Shown: piece by piece, positions 1 through 11,188 of the stretch
Layout of the letters: every line of letters starts with the position of its first letter
How positions within the stretch are numbered: the stretch's first letter is position 1
From: CAVWUA01 sp963758025
GTDB lineage: Bacteria > Planctomycetota > Planctomycetia > Isosphaerales > Isosphaeraceae
NCBI GenBank assembly: GCA_963758025.1
Contig: CAVWUA010000007.1
Location: 273,342 to 337,341 of the forward strand
Direction: 5' to 3'
Length of the DNA stretch: 64,000 nt
Program-made: the position numbers and the translations under genes
The notes under the pieces: generated by a model
Told to the model about the DNA's origin: nothing
The model's input: only the letters and a program-made list of their open reading frames with translations
The model's database searches: none

Positions 1-1234
1 CTCGAATCACGCAGAGCGACGATTCCTCCGCATCGACCACTCCCGCTGTGTTTACAATCCGCACGTTGTGGCCGATACGGGCGTTCTTGTCGATAATGGC
101 ATTCTCGATGACGGATCGGGAACCGACCCCGATATTGGGCCGGTCGGCGTGTCGGTTCGAGTCCAGCTCCCGCGCCAGCTCGTAGCTGTCGGCACCCATG
201 ATGTAGGAGTTGCGGATCGTGACGTTCTCACCGATCTGCGCCCGGACACCAATGACGGAATTCTCGATGACCGAGCCGGAACCGATCACGCAGCCATCGG
301 AGATCAGACTATGATTGACCGTCACTCCCGAGAGCCGGGCACAAGGCAAATATCGAGGGCGCGTGAAGATGTGCTCTTGCCCCTCGGTGAAATCAAAGGG
401 CGGGTCGTCGGTTGTCAGGTCGATGTTGGCCTTATGGAAGGCCCCCACGGTTCCAATATCTTCCCAGTATCCATCGAAGAGATGGGTCTGCACACGATGT
501 CGCTTGAGTGCCTGGGGGAAGAGTTCCTTTCCGAAATCAGTCGCCACACCGGAACCGAGGAGATCGACCAGGATGGATCGATCGAACAGGTAAATTCCCA
601 TGCTGGCGAGATAGGCCCGACCTCGACTGTTGATGCCGTGCTGATCCATCCATGCTGGATCGGTTCGAGCCTGGGCGAGGGCCTCCGGAGTCTTCGGTTT
701 CTCGACAAACTCGCTGACCCGCCCGCTTGAATCGATTTTCATGATCCCGCAGGCGGTGGCTTCCTGCTCATCGACGGGGAGAGCCGCGATCGTGACGGCG
801 GATTTGGTCTCGCGGTGGGTGCGGATCATGTCCTCGAAATCCATCCGGTAGAGTTGATCGCCGGAGAGGATCAGGACCAGATCGATGTCGGGGTTCGAGA
901 AGTAGGGGATGTTGCGCCGAACGGCGTCGGCCGTCCCCTGATACCAGTCCTCGTGCTGCATCGTCTGTTGCGCGGCAAGGATCTCGACGAATCCTCCGCC
1001 GAATGGATCGAATTTGTACGTGTTGGCAATATGGCGATGCAGACTGACGGAATTAAACTGCGTCAGAACGAAGATCCGGCTCAGCCCGGAGTGGATGCAA
1101 TTGGAAATGGGAATATCGATCAGGCGATATTTTCCGGCAATCGGCACAGCGGGCTTGCTGCGCGATTTTGTCAGGGGATAGAGCCGCGTACCGCGACCAC
1201 CTCCAAGAATCAGACTGATGACTCGGTTCGGCAT
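1..1234 (-). CDS. glgC: Glucose-1-phosphate adenylyltransferase, 3' end outside window
   Basis: Makes ADP-glucose from glucose-1-phosphate and ATP for glycogen synthesis in the cytoplasm. About 411 codons are visible and the stop lies beyond the window edge. The N-terminal nucleotidyltransferase signature GGGRGTRLYPLT is at residues 11-22, the substrate-site segment SGDQLYRMD starts at residue 124, and GYWEDIGTVG closes the catalytic domain. After that come hexapeptide repeats of a left-handed beta-helix (for example NSVIGVRAQIGENV), as expected for the C-terminal domain of GlgC. The ATG at 1234 follows a GGGGGA ribosome site. No frame break was seen. The visible length nearly fills the usual 420-430 residues. 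Confidence 0.93.
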   Translation of the reverse strand, partial: MPNRVISLILGGGRGTRLYPLTKSRSKPAVPIAGKYRLIDIPISNCIHSGLSRIFVLTQFNSVSLHRHIANTYKFDPFGGGFVEILAAQQTMQHEDWYQGTADAVRRNIPYFSNPDIDLVLILSGDQLYRMDFEDMIRTHRETKSAVTIAALPVDEQEATACGIMKIDSSGRVSEFVEKPKTPEALAQARTDPAWMDQHGINSRGRAYLASMGIYLFDRSILVDLLGSGVATDFGKELFPQALKRHRVQTHLFDGYWEDIGTVGAFHKANIDLTTDDPPFDFTEGQEHIFTRPRYLPCARLSGVTVNHSLISDGCVIGSGSVIENSVIGVRAQIGENVTIRNSYIMGADSYELARELDSNRHADRPNIGVGSRSVIENAIIDKNARIGHNVRIVNTAGVVDAEESSLCVIR

Positions 1235-1417
1235 AGTTCCCCCGGATCCCAAAAATCAGAACGAAGGGTTTGGTGTGGCACGCGGAGCGGTAACTCTTCG
1301 TAGGAATTACCGCACGTCCATGAGCCATTCTACCATGCCCGGCGCGCGAGGACCGGCCGTCCATTCCTGAGCAAGACGGCACGATCCCCGCGACGTTTCT
1401 GCGGAAAGGCCAGCCTG

Positions 1418-1741
1418 TCACCAACCGATAGTCATGTTGGATTCAATGGCCTTACGGGCCCCTTCCAGATCGCAGCCGGTATGATGCATGTACAGCCGGA
1501 CGGCATGCAGCTTGTCACCGCTGGCCTGAGCCAGACACTCACGGGCCGTGGTACACGGGTCCGATTTCCCTTCGATCCCCAGCAGGCGTTTCGAAATAAC
1601 CCAGGCATCCCTCGGACGATGTGCAACCCGAAGGACTTCCTCGCTCGGGTAATTGGAATGGGCGAACGCGCGTGCGGCGGACTCGTCATCAACGCACGCA
1701 ATCATGATATGTGACGTGGTTTCCACCTCGTACAGAGGCAT
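1418..1741 (-). CDS. Small protein of unknown function with L7/L12-like C-terminal motif
   Basis: A 107-residue protein that I do not recognise as a named family. The ATG at 1741 is preceded by AAAGGGG. The last 35 residues contain RLYMHHTGCDLEGARKAIE, which has the spacing of the Y-x3-TG-x2-L-x-EA-x3-VE helix-turn-helix seen at the C-terminus of ribosomal protein L7/L12 and in small bacterial proteins that borrow that fold. The first half looks like a small alpha/beta domain (ACVDDESAARAFAHSNYP). No signal peptide or membrane segment is seen. It sits between glgC and the RND operon, about 140-180 bp from each, so it is probably its own transcription unit. The function is unknown. Confidence 0.6.
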   Translation of the reverse strand: MPLYEVETTSHIMIACVDDESAARAFAHSNYPSEEVLRVAHRPRDAWVISKRLLGIEGKSDPCTTARECLAQASGDKLHAVRLYMHHTGCDLEGARKAIESNMTIGW

Positions 1742-1880
1742 AGCGTACCCCTTTCTGTGAAATGATCTGGACAGGGGTTCGGGGCGTTGGGAGAAGCGCC
1801 CCTTCTGCTAGGGGATGGTACAATCGCGAAACGTCCGGGTCAAACCCCCAGTGGTTCCGACAGGCGTCCATTCCGCGGAA

Positions 1881-3152
1881 TCAGCGGGAGTCGGTGGCCG
1901 CGGCGATTGCGCGGTCCTCGAACATTTGCGCGAGGAGGAGGCTACCACGGGTCGCGATCATCTCGCCCTCCGAGAGGCCTGAGGAGATGATGACCATGTC
2001 GTGCAACTCCTGAACAATCTCAACCTCTCGCCGTTCGAAGCGCGACGGATGGGTGGAGACACGGACAAAGACATAAGCATCGGAGTCAGCGACCACAACC
2101 GCGATTCGAGGAACCTCGGTATGGTCCGGCACGGGTGGGATCAGGACGGCGCTACGTACCAGCATGTCGGCTTTCAGGCGACCGCCCAGATTGGGGATCG
2201 AAGACCGGATCTGCACGGTCTTGGTCACCGGATCAACGCGCTGATCGATATGTTCGATCGTCGCGCGGACGACGTTGTTCCCCGGCAGGTACGGGAAGCG
2301 GATTTCCCAGGACTGGCCGACCTCGACGCGATCCTCATCGCTCTCATAAACATTCCCCTTGACCCAGAGGTGGGTCAGGGGGGCAATGGTCAGAAGGACC
2401 GTGCCCGCGTCGTACAGGTTATCCTGCACGGCATTCCTCGCGATGATGATCCCATCGGATGGTGACCGGAGCGTCATCCGAGCTTTCTGGGTACCATCTT
2501 CGTCCTGAATCGCCCGGATCTGGTTCTCATCCAGGCCAAAGATCTGGAGCTTATCGCGTGCGCGTTTGAATTCCAAACGGCTTTGCATTTCCTCATTGAC
2601 AGCGTCGTGATAGTCCTTCTCGGCGATGGCTTTTTTCTTGTAGAGACCCGTCAATCGTTCGAGCTGTCGCTTGTCGTGTTCGAGCTGGGCGGACGTTTCC
2701 TCAAAAACCGCCTTGGCCTCGGCCAGATCGGTACTTTCGAGATCAACAAGAGGATCTCCCTTCTTGATGGTCTCACCCAGGGTGACATGGACCCGGGTGA
2801 CGATGCTCTCGAATCGGGTGCGGATCTGGGTCAATGTGTCCGGATCGTAAGCCGTGGAACCATTGACTTCCAGGCGAATCGGCTCGCGCTGGGGTTCGAC
2901 GGTGGCCAGTTCGATGCCGAGAGCGTCCATCTGTGCACGAGTGAGCTCAATCCGGCCGTCCCAGGGGCTCGCCACGCTCTGGGGTTCTCGTTCCTTATCG
3001 AGAGGCGTTTCCCGATCCGGGAACGCGGACGATTTCGTTTGGGAGATCGACTTCCAGGCCAGGGACGCCCCCTCCCGGGCCCAACCATTAATCGTGATCA
3101 AACCGATCCCGAGAATCAGGAGCAGGATGGCGACGGGTAATTTCCAACGCAT
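1881..3152 (-). CDS. RND efflux periplasmic adaptor (CzcB/HlyD type)
   Basis: Membrane-fusion protein that links the inner-membrane RND pump to the outer membrane. The chosen ATG (3152) has GGAGT about 10 nt upstream and starts MRWKLPVAILLLILGIG, a single N-terminal membrane anchor. A longer reading to 3230 would overlap the pump gene. The barrel-sandwich (lipoyl-like) domain is split around a long alpha-helical hairpin rich in Glu/Lys/Arg (roughly residues 125-220), with the second half at SPSDGIIIARNAVQDN. A beta-barrel follows. At 423 residues it is the normal size. It lies 55 bp downstream of the czcA-type pump on the same strand, so the two form one operon. No outer-membrane factor gene is adjacent. 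Confidence 0.88.
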   Translation of the reverse strand: MRWKLPVAILLLILGIGLITINGWAREGASLAWKSISQTKSSAFPDRETPLDKEREPQSVASPWDGRIELTRAQMDALGIELATVEPQREPIRLEVNGSTAYDPDTLTQIRTRFESIVTRVHVTLGETIKKGDPLVDLESTDLAEAKAVFEETSAQLEHDKRQLERLTGLYKKKAIAEKDYHDAVNEEMQSRLEFKRARDKLQIFGLDENQIRAIQDEDGTQKARMTLRSPSDGIIIARNAVQDNLYDAGTVLLTIAPLTHLWVKGNVYESDEDRVEVGQSWEIRFPYLPGNNVVRATIEHIDQRVDPVTKTVQIRSSIPNLGGRLKADMLVRSAVLIPPVPDHTEVPRIAVVVADSDAYVFVRVSTHPSRFERREVEIVQELHDMVIISSGLSEGEMIATRGSLLLAQMFEDRAIAAATDSR

Positions 3153-3207
3153 CGCGGGAAAACTCCAAAGCCCAAATATGGACCGTTTAAAACGGGCGCA
3201 ATATCGA

Positions 3208-6200
3208 TCACAGTTCGACGCGTGTTTCATTCCGGGAGGGGAAGATGCTGTAGAGCACCGGGATCAGAAACTGAGGTAAAATCATGGCAACCGTCATGCC
3301 GCCGACGACCACGATGGCCAGCGGCTTCTGCGCCTGTGAGCCAACCGAGGTGGCCATGGCCGCCGGCAAGAGTCCCAGGATCGCGGTCAACGAGATCATC
3401 AATACCGGGCGAAGCAGCATGATTGAGCCGCTCATGACTGACTCGAGGACCGGTTTGCCTTCCGATCGCAGTCGGTTGAAGTAGGAGATCAGCAATACCC
3501 CGTTCTGCACGACGACACCGAAGATCGAGATGAACCCCACGGCCGCCGAGATGCTGAAGGTGGTATGCGTGAGCCGCAAGGACCAGATGCCGCCCATCGC
3601 CGCGGCCAGCACGCCGGCCATGACGATCAGGGCATCCTTGAGCGAGTTGAACATGGTGTACAGTAATACCATGATGAGCACGATCGACAGCGGTACCATC
3701 ACCAGGAGGCGGGCATTGGCCTCCTGCATCTGGGCGAACTCTCCGGACCATTCAATCCGGTATCCGGGCGGCAGGACCGGCTTGCCGGTCGCGGGCTTTT
3801 CGATCCGTCGCTGAGCGTCCGTGATGGCCGACGCGAGGTCGCGTCCGCGGACGCTGAACTTGATCGGAATATACCGGCGGTTGTTCTCGCGATAGATGTA
3901 CGAAGCGCCGGATCGGTGCGGGATGATCGTGGCAAGCTGGCTCAGTGGCACCCGCGTCGTGGTCTGGCCGTTGGTGGCGGGGATTTCCACCGGGATTCGA
4001 CCGATATCGACCGGGTCGTCACGCAGATCGACCGGAAGCCGGAGCACGATGTCGTAGAGCTTCTCTCCTTCGACCATCTGCGAGAAGGCTTTGCCACCGA
4101 TCGCGACCTGAATGACCGCCTCGACGTCCGCCACGTTGATCCCGTAACGGGCGCAGGCTTCGCGGTCGATGCGGATCTCCAGGTTGGGTTGACCGACGAT
4201 GTGGAAGAGGCCGACGTTCTCGATCCCCGGCACCGAACGCAGTTCGTTGACGACCTTCTGGCCGACCTCTTCCAGAGTGCGGAGATCGTTGCCAAAAAGC
4301 TTGACCGAGTTGGCACCCTTGACTCCCGAGAGAGCCTCCTCGACGTTGTCGCGGATCAACTGCGAAAAGCTGAAGTCGATTCCCTTGTATGCCGCGAATT
4401 TCCGGTTTAGCTCCGCCTCGATCTTCTCTCGGGTCATACCTGGCCGCCACTTCTCCATCGGACGGAGCGGGACGTTGAATTCGAGGTTGAAAAAGCTGGT
4501 AACGTCGGTGCCATCATCGGGACGGCCAACGTGCGACATCACGCCCCGAACTTCGGGCACCGAGGCGATCTCCTCGCGGATGCGAGGGGCCATGCGGGCG
4601 GCCTCTTCCAGACTGACGGTCCGCGGCATCAGGGCGCGGATCCAGAGATTCCCCTCTTCCAGCTCCGGCATGAACTCCGCCCCGAGGCCTGGGATCAGGC
4701 TGATCGTGAACGCGAGCAATCCGGCGATGAGGCCGAGCGTCAGCCAGCGATGCCTCAGGGCGATCTTGAGCGCCCGGGTGTATGCCCAGGTCAAAAAGCG
4801 GTCGAGCCACGTCTCCTTCTCTTCCGTCTTGTTCTTGAACAGGAACGAGCAGAGGACCGGGGCCAGGGTCATGGCGACGATCAAGGCGCCGAGGATCGAG
4901 AAGGCATAGGTGTTGGCCATCGGACCGAACAGCGCGCCGGCCGGCCCGGTCATCACGAACAGCGGCAGGAATGCGCAGACGATGATCATCGTCGCGAAGA
5001 AGATCGGTCGATCGACGCCGTGAGTCCCTTCCTCAATGCTCTGGATCAGGGGACGACTGCGGTCCACGTGATGCGAGGTAATGTGCCGATAGATGCTCTC
5101 GACGATTACCACCGCGCTATCGACGATGATGCCGAAGTCCACCGCGCCGATGGAGAGGAGGTTGGCGGATTTGCCCTGGAAATAGAGTACCGTGATCGCG
5201 AACAAGAGCGCCAGGGGGATGACCAGGGCCACGATCGCCGCGCTGGCGACATCTCCCAGGAACAGGAACAGGATCAGAACGACCAGACCCATTCCGACGA
5301 CCAGGTTGTGCAGAACGTTGTGCGTGGTGATGTGAACCAGGTCGGTCCGCCGGTTGAACGGGACGATCTTCATGCCGGGAGGGAGAAGTTCGCCGGCGTT
5401 GATCTCATCAATCTTGGCCTGGACCCCCTCGGCCGTGGGCAGGCTCTTCTCGTATTTGCGCATCAGGACGATGCCCTCGACCACATCGTCCTCCTTGCCC
5501 CGGCCGACGATCCCCAGCCGGGGGCGATGGCCGATGACGGCCTTGGCGACCTGCCGGACGTAAACGGGGATGCCTCCGTGCGTCGTGATGACCACGTTGC
5601 CGATGTCATCCAGTTTGTCAGTCTCGATGATCGCGGCGTTCTCGATCTGAGACGGGTCGAGCGGGTCCACCCCTTCGCCGAGCAGGCCGACGGCGCGGAC
5701 ATTGTGAACCTGGCTGCCGAGGCTCAATAGATCGCCGCCGACGTTCGCGTTGGAGTTCTTGATTGCCTCCTCGATCTGTGTGAGCGACACCTCGTACTGT
5801 CGCATCAGGCGGGGGTCGATCAGAACCTGGTATTGCTTCACCGTTCCGCCATAACCGGTCACGTCGATAACCCCCGGCACCTGCTTCAAGGCCCGGTTCA
5901 GTACCCAGTCCTGAACCGCCTTGAGCTGGTTGGTCGTGTAACGAGGACCTTCCAGCACATAACGGACGATCTCACCCGTGGGACTCCACGGCGAGAGCTG
6001 CGGGTTCACTCCGGCTGGCAGGTTCTCCACCGAACGAATCCGGTTCAAGACTTCTTGTCGCGCCCGAACATAGTCCGTCCCGTAGGAGAACTGGCATTTG
6101 ATGTCGTTCAGACCCGAAATCGACGTACTACGCAGGTCTTCCAGTCCCGGCATCCCATTCAGAGGCCGTCTCCAGAGGGATGCCGACCAGCCGTTCCATC

Positions 6201-6379
6201 TCTTCGGGACTGGCCCCGGGGTTCTGGCTAATGACCTCGACCAGCGGCGGCGTCGGATCGGGATACGCCTCCACGTTCAAATTCAACGCGGAATGCACTC
6301 CGAGACCGATCAATCCCAGAACTCCCAGGATGACGATCAAACGATTCCGCAGGCTCCATGCAATGACGGCACGGACCAT
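3208..6379 (-). CDS. czcA: Heavy-metal RND efflux pump, CzcA family (one frameshift)
   Basis: Proton-driven inner-membrane pump of the heavy-metal efflux RND group. Translation starts at ATG 6379 (AAGGA 9 nt upstream) with MVRAVIAWSLRNRLIV, the first membrane helix. The frame breaks near 6163: ...GIPLETA continues as NGMPGLEDLRSTS in the next frame, and removing one base restores it. The corrected length is about 1056 residues, normal for CzcA. The membrane motif DFGIIVDSAVVIVES keeps the D-x6-D-x6-E pattern of metal-exporting RND pumps. Two large periplasmic loops and twelve membrane helices can be traced. It is followed by its adaptor gene. The metal cannot be told from sequence; Zn/Co/Cd or Cu/Ag are family possibilities. 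Confidence 0.92.
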
Positions 6380-6524
6380 CTGATTCGTTCCTTGAATGAG
6401 CTGAATCGGAGCACGAACGGTCGCCAGCCGCGACCTCCGAGAGGAAAGTTTGCACGATCGAGGATGACGTGGGGAGGCGGGAGGAAATCCGCCGGAGACG
6501 TGAGTTTGATCCCTTGCCGAATGA

Positions 6525-6905
6525 TCAACAGCGGAGGTGCGGCATGCGCGGAGAGCCAAGGGATCGCCGACGCAAACTGGAAGGGTTGAGACGGTCTGAG
6601 CAAGCAAGATCCGGTAATGCATTGAACGCGAACAATCCGAACATCGCCCTGGCACGCAGCACTTGACCCTCGCCGTCTTCCAGATCTTCGCGGTCATCAC
6701 TCGGAAGAGCCGACGCGACGCGAAGCGGATGACGAGCTTTTGTCCTCAACCGCTGAATCACTCCCCTGGAGAGGATTTGTAATGACAGCGTTTGATCGTG
6801 CACCGGCTCTCGCGCAGCAAATGCCACCTCTTCCGGCCAAGCCACGGAGGCGGCCAGGAGGAGGATCAACACGCGGACAGCGGATAGGGGGGAAGACTCG
6901 CCCAC
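6525..6905 (-). CDS. Possible small exported protein upstream of the RND operon
   Basis: Low-confidence call. From a GTG at 6905 the frame reads a convincing leader (SAVRVLILLLAASVAWPEE, then an Ala-rich cleavage region) and about 100 residues with no recognised domain, ending 145 bp before the pump gene on the same strand. Small leader-bearing proteins at this place in metal-efflux operons are common, which is the only contextual support. No strong ribosome site was found. If it is not a gene, 6380-7015 is a 636-bp stretch with nothing recognisable. Confidence 0.3.
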   Translation of the reverse strand: MGESSPLSAVRVLILLLAASVAWPEEVAFAAREPVHDQTLSLQILSRGVIQRLRTKARHPLRVASALPSDDREDLEDGEGQVLRARAMFGLFAFNALPDLACSDRLNPSSLRRRSLGSPRMPHLRC

Positions 6906-7015
6906 TCGAATTTTCCACAACCGTAAACGGCCTGTGATCGATTTTCTATCGATCGATCCTGCTAGCCAACGTTTCCGAATGCGAGAGCACACTTTCCTGA
7001 TCGGTCCACGGTCCT

Positions 7016-9235
7016 TCATCGCTGGATGCGCTCTGGCATACTGAAATTCGAAAATGGTCGGAAGGCGGCGACGAGATTGGAAAAATCATCCGTCCAGACG
7101 TCGGCGTCCGGCCGGAACCGGGGTAACCTCCAGCGCGGATCATGGGCGATCTCACCAAGGTCCTCCTCATGACGCGCAAGCACGGCCCAGAGTGAAGGTT
7201 GCTTCCCCTGCCGTTTCTCTTCCCTCGAGACGTTCACGTCAGCACGAACCCGACAAACGAGTCCGCCATCATGGGCCAAGGCTCCAACCACTGGAACGAG
7301 ATCGAGGTATCGGTTCGACAGGTTGAAGACAATCATGCCACCCTCCGCCAGCTTGCTCCGATAGAGCGCCAGCGCTCTCTTGTCAGGAGATGAACCGGCA
7401 CCGCATCCGAACTGAAGGCATCCAGAATGATCAGCTCTTGCCCATGCTCGGGAAGCTCCCGGAGCCGGAGCCGGGCATCACCGATCACCACATCCAGACG
7501 ATCGGCTCGGCTGTCATGCAGATAGGTGAAAAGGCGAGGATCACGGGCAATCCGGACGACGGCCGGGTCCAGTTCGAAGAAGGTCCAGCGCTCGTCGGGT
7601 CGAGCATACGCGGCAAGAGTCCCGATCCCCAGTCCGGCCACGGCGACCCTCCGCTTCGATCGCCTGACGCCAGCGACCTTGAAAATCTGACCGATCGGTC
7701 CGCTTCGATGAAAGAACGTCAGCGGGACGCGACGCCGCGCGGGATCGAGATCCTGTTGGCCGTGGAGCGTGCTGCCATGGAAGAACCGGTTCATGTTCTC
7801 CGGCTCGACGTGCGTGACCCGGACAGCGCCGAAGAAGTTTCGCTCTCGCAGAAGAAGCGTCCCGTCCACACCCGTCGAGAATCCCGAGGCAAGCAAAACC
7901 GCTCCGACGGTCAGTGCGAAACGGAACGGTCGGGAGCGGTACGTCCCGAGCGCCAGCACGCCCAGTCCCGATGCGATCATCACGCTGAACACACCCACTA
8001 CCGATTCCGCCAGACCTCCAAAATCCGTGACGAGCAAGGTCATCAACAGGAAGACGATGGCCGGGATCACAACCTCGGACCGGGACCAGGACCTCTTCAC
8101 CGATTCTCCCCCGGCGAACGGAAGGACCAGGCAAGCCAGAGTCAGGCTCAGGGGGTATTCCGCGACCCGGTCGAAGACGATGGGGGCCACCAAGGCGTTG
8201 AAGAAACCTCCCGCCACGCCGCCGAAAGCAATCGCCAAGTAGAATTCGGTCAGGAATCGAGCCGGCGGGCGACGCCTCGCCAGCTCGCCGTGACAGACCA
8301 TGGACGCGAGGAAGAACGCCAGCAGGTGAAAGGGCATCCAGAAGGCCTGGACCAACCCCGCTCCGAGCGCCGGGAGGATGAGGATCACCGAGAAGGGAAA
8401 GACGCGTAACATCCGACCATGAGATAAAATTGGTTGCCGCGAGAAGGTCAGGATGAACGAGAGCAGGTACAGCGCCAGGGGAATGACCCAGAGCAAAGGG
8501 ACAGCGGCGATATCGGTCGTCAGATACGTCGTGACTCCCAGAAGCAGGCTCGACGGAAGGAACGACAGGACGATCCACGCCAGCCAATCGCGGAGCAGGG
8601 GCCTCGGGCCATCCGGGACCGGTTCCTCTCGGCGGCAAGTCTCCGACGAGGGTCGGGAGCGGAGGATCAGGAAGAGTCCACACGTCAGAGTCAGGATGAC
8701 GAGCAATCCGTAACCAATCGACCAGGCGTAGGCCTGGTCCGACAAACACAGGAAGGGTTCCACAACCAGGGGATAGGCCAGCAACGCCGATAAACTTCCG
8801 AGGTTGCTGGCGGCGTAAAGGTGGTATGGGTCGCGGGCATCTCGGTGCGAGGTCTCGGCGAACCAGCGCTGGAACAAGGGGGCCGAGGTGGATACAACGA
8901 AAAATGGCAAACCGGCCCGCATCAGGAGCATTCCCAGCAGCCAGCCCCTGGGGTCACGGCTCGGGTCCGGCGTTCCGACGGCGTCCGGGACAACCAGCGG
9001 TGGCAAGACCAGAATGGGCACGAACACGAGAAGGAGATGCCACATCGCCTGGCGTCGGACACCCAGCCAGGTCATGGCGGCATGGGCATACGCGTAACCG
9101 GCAAGGAGCATCACCTGGAAAAAGACCATGCAGGTTGTCCAGACCGCCGGAGTCCCCCCGAGCGTCGGCAGGAGCATCTTGGCGATCATCGGTTGAAAAC
9201 TGAACAGATAGTGCCGCGCTGAGGAAGAGCGACAT
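7016..9235 (-). CDS. Multi-pass membrane protein with spermidine-synthase-like C-terminus (two frameshifts)
   Basis: About 740 residues after correction. The N-terminal two thirds hold many hydrophobic helices, starting MSLFLSAAL then QPMIAKMLLPTLGGTPAVW, typical of the 'fused MFS/spermidine synthase' proteins. The C-terminal domain has the S-adenosyl-binding glycine loop VAGLGIGTLAAYA, the acidic strand end FFELDPAVV, and LDAFSSDAVPVHLLT, as in spermidine synthases. The frame breaks near 9217, just after the start, and again near 7375 (a GG read as G), after which MIVFNLSNRYLDLVPV continues to the stop at 7016. The substrate of this family is not established, and polyamine transfer should not be assumed. 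It diverges from the sigma-factor gene. Confidence 0.8.
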
Positions 9236-9566
9236 GACAAAACAACGGGACAAGCGAAGACTCCTCTGCGTGGAGACGTGATCCGTACCGACGCTTCCCA
9301 GACTACAATGCCGAGGGTTCCAAAGACGCGGCAAGTCCGAAATGGACCCAATCCTGTTGAGGAAGGGAAGAGGCGCGTGCTGGCGTCCGAAAGCACTGGC
9401 ACGGTGTTTGATGCGTTGAATTCCGATCGCTCGATTGACAAGGGATGCGATTTCCGAAAAGACTAGGACGATCCGAAGTTGATCCTCCCTTTCGGAATGA
9501 CTCGGAAAAAATTCTGAGATTTCGACGACAAGAACGCGAACCACGCAGCAAGGCGGGACGTAACCC
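9236..9566. other. Divergent intergenic region, no gene seen
   Basis: This 331-bp region lies between two divergent starts, the membrane protein (minus) and the ECF sigma factor (plus). It should carry both promoters. I could not pick a convincing -35/-10 pair and see no RNA gene. Confidence 0.5.
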
Positions 9567-10197
9567 ATGATGAAGGCCCCCGGTTCGGCGGACTCCCTCG
9601 CCACGATCTCGGACGAGGAACTGCTGAGCCGTTACCGTGACGAGGGCCGGACGGAAGACTTCGACGAGCTGGTCCATCGCTACGAACGTGAACTCTACCG
9701 CTACCTGGCCCGCTACCTCAGAGACTCCTCTCTGGCGGACGACGTGTTTCAGAACACGTTCCTGCAAGTCCACCTGAAACGGGATCTCTACGAGGACGGG
9801 CGTCCGGTTCGCCCCTGGCTGTACTCGATCGCCACCCATCAGGCTGTCGATCAACTACGGAAACTCGGGCGACATCCCACCATCAGTCTCGACCGCCGCG
9901 GCAGTTCCAGTGATTCCGATGCGAGTGCGTTGATCGACCTGCTGGAAGGGGAAGGACTCGGGCCACTGGCCCGGCTACAAGGGAGAAGAGCGACAGGAGT
10001 GGGTTCGTGAGAGTGTGGCCAAGCTGCCCGATACCCTTCGTCAGACCCTCATCATGGCCTATTACCAGGACATGAAGTACCGAGAGATCGCGGATGCCCA
10101 GAAAATCCCGGTCGGAACGGTGAAATCCCGCCTGCACGCCGCCCTGGCCAAGCTCACCCAGATGGCCGAGGCCGCCAACCAAGACGGACGCGAGTGA
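9567..10197 (+). CDS. ECF-type RNA polymerase sigma factor (one frameshift)
   Basis: Alternative sigma-70-family factor of about 209 residues. Region 2 is visible as FDELVHRYERELYRYL and SLADDVFQNTFLQVH, and region 4 as LRQTLIMAYYQDMKYREIA with the recognition helix IPVGTVKSRLHAALAKL. The two halves are in different frames. The break is near 9982, where ...LQG continues as EERQEWVRESVAKLP if one A is dropped. The ATG at 9567 follows GGCGGGACG. The next gene starts 4 nt after the stop and carries an anti-sigma-like N-terminus, so the pair is probably a sigma/anti-sigma unit answering a cell-envelope signal. Confidence 0.88.
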
Positions 10198-10201
10198 TCC
10201 C

Positions 10202-11158
10202 ATGAGCCCCCAAAACCTGCTGGATTCCGCCCTCGGACAGTTCGAGAACGAAGAACACCGAGCCCAGCTTGAGAGCGAAGTCGCAGCCGACCCCGCTCTG
10301 GCCGCTTCTCTGGAACGGCTCACAAACAATCTCCAGCTCCTGCTCGACGACGGTGATGATCCAGAGCCTCCGAGCCGATCTTGCCTCGCGGACCCTTGCC
10401 TACGTTGCGAGCAACGGATCGTCTCGTCGTACGGTTCTGGATCTGATCCCCTCACGGGTGCCATTTCGCTGGGCGGACGTCGCCGTGGCCGCGGGGATCT
10501 TTCTGGCCGCGCTGGCGACCCTGCTACCGGCCGTCCAGAACTCCCGCTCCTCCTGGCTCAACGCGGCCTGTACCGCCAACCTCCAGAAGCTGGGGGTCGG
10601 GCTGAACCACTACGCCACGATTCACAACTCCTATCCGTACACGTCCGACGACTGCAAGGCCCCTTATTCCGGGGCTTATGTTCTGATGCTTCATGACGAG
10701 GGACTCCTGGACGATCTGAGGTTGCTCGACTGCCCCTCGAATGGTCGAAGATCATGCCGAAGACTCTGCCCGACTGCCAATCGTTCTGCCAGCACGACGC
10801 CCAGCAGATGAAGTCGGCCTATTGCCTCCGCACCGCGGATTATGCTTACAACCTGGGCTACCAGAGACAGGACGGCACGTTGGGTCCCCTCCCCGCGACC
10901 ATCCCCGAGAACGTTCCGCTGATGGCCGACTTGCCCCCGTTCGATGACGGCCTCCAGATCCTCGAAGGGAACAGCCCCAATCACGCGGGACACGGGCAGA
11001 ACGTCCTCTATGTCGGCGGGCACGTCCGCTGGAGCCCTAACCGCCACGTCGGGCCGGATCGGGACATCTTCGTCAACGACCAGAACCTCCCCGCCCCGGG
11101 CCTGCACATCGAGGACTTCGTCCTCGCCCCCGGCCTCGCCCGCTTCGATGGCCGTTGA
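10202..11158 (+). CDS. Putative membrane anti-sigma factor with DUF1559-like pseudopilin part (two frameshifts)
   Basis: Reconstructed from three frames (breaks near 10360 and 10740). The acidic cytoplasmic N-terminus (residues 1-55, ENEEHRAQLESEVAADP) resembles anti-sigma factors. It is followed by one membrane helix (WADVAVAAGIFLAALATLLP). Directly after the helix comes AVQNSRSSWLNAACTANLQK then GVGLNHYATIHNSYP, which matches the post-helix signature of planctomycete DUF1559 pseudopilin-like proteins. Near the end GHGQNVLYVGGHVRW matches their H-x9-DG signature, with His in place of the usual Ser/Thr. It starts 4 nt after the sigma gene. The role is inferred: hold the sigma factor and sense something outside. 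Confidence 0.7.
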
Positions 11159-11188
11159 GGCTTTCGAGTACAAAATCGAGATCGGATC

